Part shown: positions 7,319 to 14,053 of the stretch, one piece after another
Position numbering within the stretch: the stretch's first letter is position 1
How the letters are laid out: each line of letters begins with the position of its first letter
From: Cognatitamlana onchidii
GTDB taxonomy: Bacteria > Bacteroidota > Bacteroidia > Flavobacteriales > Flavobacteriaceae
Length of the DNA stretch: 64,000 nt
Direction of reading: 5' to 3'
Assembly: GCF_004804355.1 (NCBI RefSeq)
Contig: NZ_SRWZ01000004.1
Coordinates: 1-64,000 of the forward strand
Made by a program: the position numbers and the translations under genes
Notes under the pieces: generated by a model
The model's input: only the letters and a program-made list of their open reading frames with translations
Told to the model about the DNA's origin: nothing
The model's database searches: none

Positions 7319-8547
7319 ACGATTTGTTTTGTGAGCGGATTATGGTCCAACAGGTTATCTGGAGTAAAAACAGGTGATACTTTTTCAGAAAAATCAATAA
7401 TGTCAATAAACAGGCTACGAAGCAAAATGATGGTTTCTGGTGTTCTGTTAACGATGTAAGAAAACAGTTTTACTGGTCTGTAAGGTACATCGCCAATACC
7501 ATCTTTGTTTAAGTCGTAGCCTGTGTAATTACTCCAATAGTTTTTGTCGAACTTATTATCGTTTACCTTGCTGTTGTATGAAATATCAAAGGAATTATAA
7601 AGGAAATTATTTTCTAAAAAATGGTTGCCATAACAAGCGCCTCTTACTTTAATGGCCCAACCATTATTTGTGAAATTGTTGTTTTTGTATTCTATTCGGT
7701 TTGAACCTTCAATGTTGATGCCAATGGTGTTTTCTTTAAAGGTATTGCCCCTAATTTCTGCGTCATTAATTTCCTTTAAAAGCATACCGTAAGAGGCCGT
7801 TCCCCAATTTTTTTGAAAGGTGTTATTTAGCATTTTTATTTTCTTGGAAAACATAACAGCAACACCAGCACCGTTGTTCTCAAAAACATTGTCTTGATAC
7901 ACATCATCATTTGAGAACATAAAATGCAGTCCGTAGCGGAGGTTCTCGGCGCTTACATTATTCTTAATGATACAATTATTAGAAAATTCTAAATAAATGC
8001 CATCTCGAACATGCTCAACATAATTGTGTTCAATATCTATATAGTTGCTATACCACAGCTGAATGCCGTTGCCGGAGTTGTATTCTTCGACGGCATCACC
8101 AATAACTTTGTTATGAAAAATGCGCCCGTAGTTTGATTTTTCAATATAGATTCCGAAAAACATCTTTTCTAAAACTACATTCTGAATGGTAAAATGTTTG
8201 CTTTTTCTTACGCGTATAGCTGCATAATCTTCAGTGTAACTACTTCCAACGTTGATTATAAATAAGCCATCAACCCTAACGTTGTCGGATGTAATTGTAA
8301 TAATCTCGCCTTTTAATTCGCCGTCAATGACAGGGTAATCTTGACCAATTATGGCTAGGGGTTTGTCAATGTTAATATTGTACTCTTTATAGGTTCCTTT
8401 TTTTACATAAATGGTGTCAAAATCTTTGGCATGCGCTATGGCCTCCTTTAAAGACGTCCATGTACAGGTTTGGCATACCTCAGTGTTTTGAGCATAACTT
8501 ACGTAGGCCAATAGAATGGCCGTTAAAAAAAGGATAGTTTGTTTCAT
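7312..8547 (-). CDS. nosD: NosD, periplasmic beta-helix copper maturation protein
   Basis: 411-aa secreted protein with signal peptide (cleavage near VSYAQ) and a right-handed parallel beta-helix built from Asn-rich PbH1/CASH repeats (about 80-330). NosD binds the NosFY transporter on the periplasmic side and assists CuZ-centre assembly of NosZ. The N-terminal VCQTCTW cysteine pair (around residue 24-27) may bind metal or form a disulfide. It sits 3 bases after nosL and overlaps nosF, as in most nos operons. Confidence 0.93.
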   Translation of the reverse strand: MKQTILFLTAILLAYVSYAQNTEVCQTCTWTSLKEAIAHAKDFDTIYVKKGTYKEYNINIDKPLAIIGQDYPVIDGELKGEIITITSDNVRVDGLFIINVGSSYTEDYAAIRVRKSKHFTIQNVVLEKMFFGIYIEKSNYGRIFHNKVIGDAVEEYNSGNGIQLWYSNYIDIEHNYVEHVRDGIYLEFSNNCIIKNNVSAENLRYGLHFMFSNDDVYQDNVFENNGAGVAVMFSKKIKMLNNTFQKNWGTASYGMLLKEINDAEIRGNTFKENTIGINIEGSNRIEYKNNNFTNNGWAIKVRGACYGNHFLENNFLYNSFDISYNSKVNDNKFDKNYWSNYTGYDLNKDGIGDVPYRPVKLFSYIVNRTPETIILLRSLFIDIIDFSEKVSPVFTPDNLLDHNPLTKQIVW

Positions 8548-8550
8548 GCG

Positions 8551-8988
8551 TTACTTGCTAAAATGAGCTAAAAGTGTTTTCCATGAATATATTTTTCCAT
8601 CTTTTTGTTCTTGCATGTTTTGGGCTTCTTCTGGGGTTTTAAAAGCCGATAAAAATGCACCCATGGGACTAGGTATGTTCTTACTTATTAAAAAGGTTGC
8701 TTTAGTAGCGTCAATGAAGGCTTCAGGTTCTAGGAAATTGTTTGATAAATACAGCTGAATTTGTTTGGTATCAAATTCATCCATGAAATGTATCATGCAT
8801 TCGGTAGCATCAAATTTATAAACTTTGCCTTTTTTTGTGACTATTTCTGCGGCGTGAACTTTATCAACAATAGTCATTTTACAAAAATGGCAGCTGTCAT
8901 TACCATAATCAATGGGTTTTGGCGAAACATTGCAGCCTACACTGACTAAAAGTAATGCAAGAATAGAATAGTGTTTTAGTGTTTGCAT
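8551..8988 (-). CDS. nosL: NosL, copper chaperone lipoprotein
   Basis: 145-aa lipoprotein with lipobox SVGC (Cys19), followed by the NosL signature CHFCKMTI that includes the Cu(I)-binding Cys and Met residues, and a later TECMIHFMDEF segment. NosL delivers copper to apo-N2O reductase in the periplasm. It lies between the four-helix membrane protein and nosD in the nos operon. Length is typical for the family. Confidence 0.93.
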   Translation of the reverse strand: MQTLKHYSILALLLVSVGCNVSPKPIDYGNDSCHFCKMTIVDKVHAAEIVTKKGKVYKFDATECMIHFMDEFDTKQIQLYLSNNFLEPEAFIDATKATFLISKNIPSPMGAFLSAFKTPEEAQNMQEQKDGKIYSWKTLLAHFSK

Positions 8989-9026
8989 GTTTTAGTGTTT
9001 TAAATTGAAAAGGTGTTTTTACATAC

Positions 9027-9620
9027 TTATGCAGTTTGTTTGTTATTTTTTTTGCCAATGAGAAAGGCAACAAAAGAAGCAGCAATACCCAAACCTAAAA
9101 ATATGGCCCCTAATTGCGGGTACGAATGTGCTTTAAAATTAAGAATGTCTTTGCTACCAAATAAGGGTGGTTGAAAGCCCATGACAGAACCATCTGGATT
9201 TGTAAATTTCATGATGGCTTTAGGGTCAAGATCATGGCCATAATCATGTTCCCATAAATAGAAATCATATAATCCGGCAGCGCCCATAACAATCATTAAA
9301 ATGAACCAAGCCAAAAACCACTTGTAATTTCCTTTAAACCCAATTAATAGGCCTAAGATGGTTGTAATAACAATGGCTATTGGAAATATTTTGAATTCAG
9401 GAATAGACTCTGGGATGTATTTCATGCCTACGTAATGATTCATAAGATTGATGTTTTTGATGTCATGCGGATGCACATCAGAAAAGTCATTAATATGAAT
9501 ATACATACCCAACGGAATTGGATATTGAGGCGCTTCAAGGGTTATTTTCCAAAGCGGAAAAAGAAATAATCCTAAAGGTAATATTGATGCGATAAGCATT
9601 ACGATGTTTGACCTTTTCAT
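9027..9620 (-). CDS. Four-helix membrane protein of nos operon
   Basis: 197-aa protein with four predicted membrane helices (about 8-25, 80-95, 101-123 and 170-192). A periplasmic loop after helix 1 holds DVHPHD, and a second after helix 3 holds WEHDYGHDLDP; these His/Asp clusters could bind metal. It follows nosZ directly, the place taken by nosB in other clade-II clusters, but I cannot show homology to NosB. A longer reading from a TTG at 9644 adds eight residues; the ATG at 9620 is chosen because it begins MKRSN and leads straight into helix 1. Possible roles are quinol or electron transfer to NosZ, or maturation; neither is shown. Confidence 0.75.
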   Translation of the reverse strand: MKRSNIVMLIASILPLGLFLFPLWKITLEAPQYPIPLGMYIHINDFSDVHPHDIKNINLMNHYVGMKYIPESIPEFKIFPIAIVITTILGLLIGFKGNYKWFLAWFILMIVMGAAGLYDFYLWEHDYGHDLDPKAIMKFTNPDGSVMGFQPPLFGSKDILNFKAHSYPQLGAIFLGLGIAASFVAFLIGKKNNKQTA

Positions 9621-9663
9621 AATTTCAAGAAGTCTAAAGTTCAATTCCTAGCGTTTTAAAAGA

Positions 9664-9728
9664 AAGGCGAGAGCGAAAAATGCTCTCGCCTTATGTAAGA
9701 GAATAAACACTAAAACAAAATTCTCTTA
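9664..9728 (-). other. Tandem hairpins downstream of nosZ
   Basis: Two stems lie in the spacer after the nosZ stop. The first met is TAAGAGAAT/ATTCTCTTA (9728-9720 with 9704-9696, 15-nt loop). The second is AAGGCGAGAGC/GCTCTCGCCTT (9692-9682 with 9674-9664, 7-nt loop), GC-rich for this genome and followed on the minus strand by TTCTTTT. Together they look like a partial terminator or 3'-end stabiliser that would keep nosZ mRNA in excess over the accessory genes. Confidence 0.65.
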
Positions 9729-9735
9729 TGTTGTT

Positions 9736-11706
9736 TTATTCAATATCTTCTCCTAACGACCATCTTAATGGTGTGCTTGAATTTGTTGGAGACACACGAA
9801 CATATCCCTGCATTTCTTGGTGCAATGCAGAACAGAAATCAGTACAGTAGAAAGGCCATACGCCAACTTCTTTAGGTTCCCAAAGGAATGTTTCGGTTTG
9901 TCCTGGCATAATTAAAAGTTCTGATGTGTTTGCGCCAATTATACTAACGCCATGAGGCACATCGTAATCTTGCTCAAGGTTGGTAATATGGAAATATACT
10001 TTATCTCCCACTTGTATACCTTCAATGTTGTCTGGAGAAAAGTGAGATCGAATAGTGGTCATGTAAATATGAACTGTTTTACCGTCTCTAACCACCTTAG
10101 TGTCTGCTTCACTCTTGGTCGCATAAGGGTGGTTGTTTTCTTCTAGTTTGAATAGTTTTTTAGAACGTGGTTTAATTAAGTCGGCAGGGCATCCAGCGGC
10201 ATAATGGGGCTCGCCAACCGTTGGAAAATCCAATAAGAGTTCCATTTTATCTCCCGAAATATCATATAATTGGGCAGATTGGGTAACCTCGGGACCCGTT
10301 GGTAAATAGCGGTCTTTTGTGATTTTGTTCATCGCAACAACATATTTCCCAAAAGGTTTTTGCGAGTTACCCCCAGGAATCATTAAGTGTCCTACAGAGT
10401 AGAAACATGGTTGTCTGTCAATAACTTCCCAAGTTCCTAATTTCCATTTTACAACTTCCGAAGAAATAAAGAACGTAGTGTATGCGTTTCCTTTACCATC
10501 AAACTCTGTGTGTAAGGGTCCTAAGCCTGGTTGTTCAACAACACCGGCTAAAGATGCTTCAAAGTCAATGATTGGAATACCGTACGCATCACCTGCAAAA
10601 CTTTGGTTTTCAATGGCAGCAAGCATTTTTGTAAAAGAATGAACCGTTAAGTTTGCAGAAAGTTTTCCGCTACCAACAATATATTCTCCACTAGGATCTA
10701 CATCACAACCATGAGGCGATTTTGGTGTTGGCATTAAGTAAACAGCCCCAGGAACGTCAAGCGGGTTTACAGTGAGTACTTCAGTTTTCATTGTTGAAGT
10801 CGCCGAATGAGTAGACTCATCATAAACATTGTGTGCATACTTGGTAGGCATCATTTTTCCACCACCGTTATTTACATAGTCTTCAATTTTTTTCCAGTTA
10901 ACAGCGGCAATAAAATCTTTATCATTTTGAGACGCGTTTACTTCCATTAATGTACTAGCTTCCTCAGTATTGTAAGTACTAAAGAAGAACCAGCCATGCG
11001 ATTTTCCGCGTCCAGGGTGTGATAAATCATAATCAAATCCTGGCATGATTAATTGGAATTTAATATCCATATGTCCGTGTTCTGGATCTACAGAAATAAA
11101 CGAAAGCGCCCCTTTAAAGTTGCCTTTGTAATCTTTAATTGGCATGTCTTTTTGTGGAATTGGCACTGAGAAACGCGTACCAGCCACAACATACTCCGTG
11201 TTTTCTGTAACAAATGACGAACTATGGTTACCTGCACTATTAGGCACTTCTATAATTTCGGTAGTTTCAAAAGTTGACAAATCAATTTTGGCAATACGTG
11301 GGGTATTATTACCATTTATAAATACCCAACGCCCATCAATGACACCGTTTGTTTGAGAAATATCAGGGTGGTGAGAATCATCCCAAGGCACAAAACCGTG
11401 AGAGGTGTTTAACATAGGTTTGGTTTCTTCATTATAACCATAAGCTTTTTCTGCATCTTGAGAGAATACAGGAATTACTTTAAATAAGCGTCCAGATGGA
11501 AGTCCGTAAACAGATAATTGCCCACTGAAACCACCAGAAATGAAGGCGTAAAATTCATCATGCTCTCCTGGAGCCACATATACCTTTTCAGCCACGTTTC
11601 CTGCTAGAGCTCCAGATTTATTGCCCGATTGGTCTGAATTGTTACAACTTGTAAATGCTACAAGAAGACTTAACAGTGCAACGGCAGATTTAATAAGATT
11701 TTTCAT
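9736..11706 (-). CDS. nosZ: Nitrous-oxide reductase NosZ (clade II type)
   Basis: 656-aa N2O reductase that reduces N2O to N2 in the periplasm, the last step of denitrification. The N-terminal seven-bladed propeller carries seven candidate CuZ histidines: H112-H113 (DDSHHP), H161, H332 (SPHGCD), H399 (LHTEF), H440 (VGHLMIPG) and H501 (GEPHYA), matching the order of the known set. The C-terminal cupredoxin domain has the CuA ligands H585, C621, C625, H629 and M632 (CTDFCSALHQEM). The leader is a Sec type with no twin-arginine motif, the mark of clade II enzymes, and it ends in AFTSC (Cys21), so the protein may be a lipoprotein. All catalytic ligands appear intact. It follows the fasciclin gene by 28 bases. 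Confidence 0.97.
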   Translation of the reverse strand: MKNLIKSAVALLSLLVAFTSCNNSDQSGNKSGALAGNVAEKVYVAPGEHDEFYAFISGGFSGQLSVYGLPSGRLFKVIPVFSQDAEKAYGYNEETKPMLNTSHGFVPWDDSHHPDISQTNGVIDGRWVFINGNNTPRIAKIDLSTFETTEIIEVPNSAGNHSSSFVTENTEYVVAGTRFSVPIPQKDMPIKDYKGNFKGALSFISVDPEHGHMDIKFQLIMPGFDYDLSHPGRGKSHGWFFFSTYNTEEASTLMEVNASQNDKDFIAAVNWKKIEDYVNNGGGKMMPTKYAHNVYDESTHSATSTMKTEVLTVNPLDVPGAVYLMPTPKSPHGCDVDPSGEYIVGSGKLSANLTVHSFTKMLAAIENQSFAGDAYGIPIIDFEASLAGVVEQPGLGPLHTEFDGKGNAYTTFFISSEVVKWKLGTWEVIDRQPCFYSVGHLMIPGGNSQKPFGKYVVAMNKITKDRYLPTGPEVTQSAQLYDISGDKMELLLDFPTVGEPHYAAGCPADLIKPRSKKLFKLEENNHPYATKSEADTKVVRDGKTVHIYMTTIRSHFSPDNIEGIQVGDKVYFHITNLEQDYDVPHGVSIIGANTSELLIMPGQTETFLWEPKEVGVWPFYCTDFCSALHQEMQGYVRVSPTNSSTPLRWSLGEDIE

Positions 11707-11734
11707 TGTATTTTGAGTTATTTAGAGTTAGTGA

Positions 11735-12307
11735 TTATTCAGATGGGGGTAAAAGCACTTTATCAATGACATGTACGATGCCATTACCAGCTCTTACACT
11801 TGCAATGATATTAGCGCCACCAATAACAGCTTTGCCATCCACAACTTCAACCTGAACATATTGATTATTGGCCTGTCCTAGTTTTTTAAGCTTAGTTAAA
11901 ATGGCTGGGCTTAAATTGCCAGGTGTTACATGGTACTTTAAAATATTAGCCAATGTTGCTTTATTTTCTGGTTTAACCAGATTTTCAACGGTACCTTCTG
12001 GCAGGGCAGCGAAGGCTGCATCGGTTGGAGCAAAAACAGTAAGTGGTCCCACATTAACTAGGGCATTCTCAACTTGAGCAGCTTGAACAGCAGCAACTAA
12101 CGTTTTATGGTCTGGCGATCCTATAGCTATTTGTAGGCAGTTAGGCATACCTTCATCATCTTGAATAAAGGCCTGTCCAGTTTTGGAGTTTGGTGCTTCA
12201 GCTTCGTTAGCTGTAGAGGTCTGAGGGGCATCTTTGTTACTGTTTTTACAGGAGTAGATAAAAGCTACTAATGCAAAAACCATAAATACTTGTTTAATGG
12301 TTTTCAT
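11735..12307 (-). CDS. Fasciclin (FAS1) domain lipoprotein in nos operon
   Basis: 190-aa lipoprotein (FIYSC, Cys20) with a single FAS1/BIGH3 domain at about 55-188. Recognisable blocks are LVAAVQAA, GPLTVFAPTDAAFAALP and the closing GIVHVIDKVLLPP. FAS1 domains are usually adhesion or protein-interaction modules. Its place between the cytochrome c and nosZ genes suggests a periplasmic role with NosZ or its electron donor, but no biochemical role is known to me. Confidence 0.85.
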   Translation of the reverse strand: MKTIKQVFMVFALVAFIYSCKNSNKDAPQTSTANEAEAPNSKTGQAFIQDDEGMPNCLQIAIGSPDHKTLVAAVQAAQVENALVNVGPLTVFAPTDAAFAALPEGTVENLVKPENKATLANILKYHVTPGNLSPAILTKLKKLGQANNQYVQVEVVDGKAVIGGANIIASVRAGNGIVHVIDKVLLPPSE

Positions 12308-12320
12308 ATTTAGTTGGGTA

Positions 12321-12821
12321 TTATAGTGTTCTAAAGTATTCTAGTACAGCTCTGGCATCTTCCTCAGAAAGGTTTTGATTTGCCATTGGCGAACCGTTAA
12401 ACTCAATTAATAGCGCTCTGGCAAGCGGGTCTTTCTGAGTCATTTCGTCTGGGTTAAGAATCATATTCATAACCCATTCGGGTGTTCTTCTTTTTAGAAT
12501 GTCTTTTGGAGCAGGGCCAATAAACTTTTTATCAGCTCTATGGCAGGCCGTACACATTTTTTTGAAAACATCTTCGCCTTTGGCCGCCATTTCTTTGTTT
12601 ATTTCCGCATTTAGAGCTAGCGATGTAATAGGACCAATACCTTTGTTGCTTAAATCTATGGTTTTCGAAGCGGGTACTTTTTCGGCTTTTGTTGTTGTGG
12701 TAGCCTCTGTTGTCGTTTTTTTGTCATAAGAAAAACTTTCTTTTTTCTTTTTCTCTTTTCCGCCGCAACTTAGCAGAAATACAATAAGTAATGTAGATAG
12801 GATTTTTATTGTTGTTTTCAT
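12321..12821 (-). CDS. c-type cytochrome lipoprotein, probable electron donor to NosZ
   Basis: 166-aa lipoprotein (lipobox LLSCG, Cys19) with a Lys/Thr-rich linker and one monohaem cytochrome c domain. The haem motif CTACH lies near residue 95 and a distal Met is likely in GSPMANQ or DEMTQ. First gene of the nos operon. In clade II systems lacking NosR a small cytochrome c often carries electrons to the CuA site, so this role is inferred. Its promoter has a perfect Fnr-type palindrome. Confidence 0.9.
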   Translation of the reverse strand: MKTTIKILSTLLIVFLLSCGGKEKKKKESFSYDKKTTTEATTTTKAEKVPASKTIDLSNKGIGPITSLALNAEINKEMAAKGEDVFKKMCTACHRADKKFIGPAPKDILKRRTPEWVMNMILNPDEMTQKDPLARALLIEFNGSPMANQNLSEEDARAVLEYFRTL

Positions 12822-12840
12822 AAAAGTGTAGTTTATATTA

Positions 12841-12915
12841 CAAAGCTATTTGGTTACGACAAGAAATAATATGATAAAAATCATATTTAGGATATCATTA
12901 TCTTTTTTATTTTTG
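12841..12915. promoter_or_regulatory. Divergent nos / Rrf2 promoter region with perfect Fnr-type palindrome
   Basis: AATATGAT-AAAA-ATCATATT (12868-12887) is a perfect 20-bp palindrome with the Fnr core TGAT-N4-ATCA. On the minus strand the nos -7 box TAGCTTTG is at 12848-12841, 36.5 bp from the palindrome centre to its last base. On the plus strand TATTTTTG (12908-12915) serves the Rrf2 gene at 37.5 bp. One site thus sits near -41.5 of both divergent promoters. An Rrf2/NsrR operator is an alternative reading. Confidence 0.72.
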
Positions 12916-12933
12916 TTGTTAAATTGCTATATA

Positions 12934-13365
12934 ATGTTTTCAAATTCATCAAAGTATGCCATAAAGGCGGTTCTCTATTTATCTTTGCATTCTAATTCTA
13001 CCCGAAAAATCATGGCGAAGGACATTGCTCAGCCAATTAATGTGCCTCCGGCTTATATTGCTAAGTTATTACAGGAACTTGTGAGAACAGACTTGGTGTC
13101 GTCGGTTAGAGGACCTAAGGGTGGTTTTTTTATGAGTAAAGAGAATAACAACCAAAAAGTAATTGATGTTTTAAACGTTATTGATGGCGAGAAGAAGTTT
13201 ACGGGGTGCCTTCTTAGTTTGGAAGCCTGCAATGAGGAAAAACCATGTCCGCTGCATAACATTCTGAGTACTTCAAGACAACATATGATAAAAGTACTTA
13301 ATGAACATAGTATTGCCGATTTGGCGCTGGCTGTTAAAAATGGAAAAGCCTATTTACCTTTGTAG
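12934..13365 (+). CDS. Rrf2-family Fe-S transcriptional regulator
   Basis: 143-aa winged-helix regulator with the Rrf2 start KYAIKAVLYLSLHS, recognition region PPAYIAKLLQELVR and wing RGPKGGF. The Fe-S ligand set is C92-x6-C99-x5-C105 followed by H108, close to the IscR/NsrR pattern, so it probably senses NO, oxygen or Fe-S status. The ATG at 12934 is chosen because MFSNSSKYA begins the domain; a longer reading from 12850 runs through the promoter and operator. It is divergent from the nos operon and shares a regulatory palindrome with it. Confidence 0.88.
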   Translation: MFSNSSKYAIKAVLYLSLHSNSTRKIMAKDIAQPINVPPAYIAKLLQELVRTDLVSSVRGPKGGFFMSKENNNQKVIDVLNVIDGEKKFTGCLLSLEACNEEKPCPLHNILSTSRQHMIKVLNEHSIADLALAVKNGKAYLPL

Positions 13366-13366
13366 T

Positions 13367-13900
13367 TTAAAAATAGAATCTCACAAAAGGGGCCCATGGA
13401 TCTGCATAAATGCTTCGATCATCATCGTATAATACATCATAACGTATCCCAACGGCAACATTGTTACTTCTATATCCCAGTCCAAGATATAATGCTGGAA
13501 GCCAATAGTTTTCATTTCTGATATTCAGGCTTGTATCGTAGTTTCTATCAACATTGAGTTGCTCAAATTCTGCCGATATTTGTAGTTGAGGTATCACATT
13601 ATACAGACCGATAATACTGGCTCCTAAAACAGTAGAATTATATACGTTTTTTTGACTGTTGTATGTAAAATTTAACCCCAAACCTAAGGCAAATTGTTGG
13701 TCGAACTGGTAAATGGCGCTGGGGGCTAGGGTTCCGCTAAAAAAACCACTTCCAAAGTTTAGTCCAATGCCTCCTCCATACCGCATATGACTCCAGAAAT
13801 CATGTTTCGTTTCTTGAGCTGAAGAGATTTTAGCAGATAGAAAAAATACGATCAGAATTAAACATGTTTTTTTACTAATAGAAATAAATAGGCGTAACAT
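13367..13900 (-). CDS. Outer-membrane beta-barrel protein
   Basis: 177-aa protein with signal peptide (cleavage near ISSAQ) and alternating beta strands ending in FVRFYF, with terminal Phe, typical of small eight-strand outer-membrane barrels. Its stop codon is 1 base past that of the convergent Rrf2 gene, and its start is divergent from sucA. Homologues beside sucA may carry misleading database names taken from that neighbour; nothing in the sequence suggests an enzyme. Function unknown. Confidence 0.8.
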   Translation of the reverse strand: MLRLFISISKKTCLILIVFFLSAKISSAQETKHDFWSHMRYGGGIGLNFGSGFFSGTLAPSAIYQFDQQFALGLGLNFTYNSQKNVYNSTVLGASIIGLYNVIPQLQISAEFEQLNVDRNYDTSLNIRNENYWLPALYLGLGYRSNNVAVGIRYDVLYDDDRSIYADPWAPFVRFYF

Positions 13901-13910
13901 ATTGAGATTT

Positions 13911-13926
13911 TGTTAAAAATTTAACA
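13911..13926. other. 16-bp palindrome upstream of OMP gene
   Basis: TGTTAAAAATTTAACA has two perfect 7-bp arms around an AA centre, 10 bases upstream of the minus-strand outer-membrane protein start. It could be an operator or an mRNA 5' hairpin. No regulator is suggested by the sequence. Confidence 0.3.
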
Positions 13927-14005
13927 GCTTTTTAGGTATATGTGTTAAAAGGTGATTAGCAACCATAAATATAGTCAAAGAAACATCTAATTTTAGTAAA
14001 AGTTG

Positions 14006-14013
14006 TATTTTTG
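14006..14013 (+). promoter_or_regulatory. sucA -7 promoter box
   Basis: TATTTTTG, an exact match to TAnnTTTG, ends 41 bases before the sucA ATG. A convincing -33 TTG is not obvious. Confidence 0.55.
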
Positions 14014-14053
14014 GGAAATATTTTGAAATACCTATTCGGAATTAAAACTTACA

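Noticed and set aside
12850-12933. 28-residue N-terminal extension of the Rrf2 regulator with a hydrophobic stretch
   Set aside because: It would translate the promoter box and palindrome; the Rrf2 domain begins at the ATG 12934.
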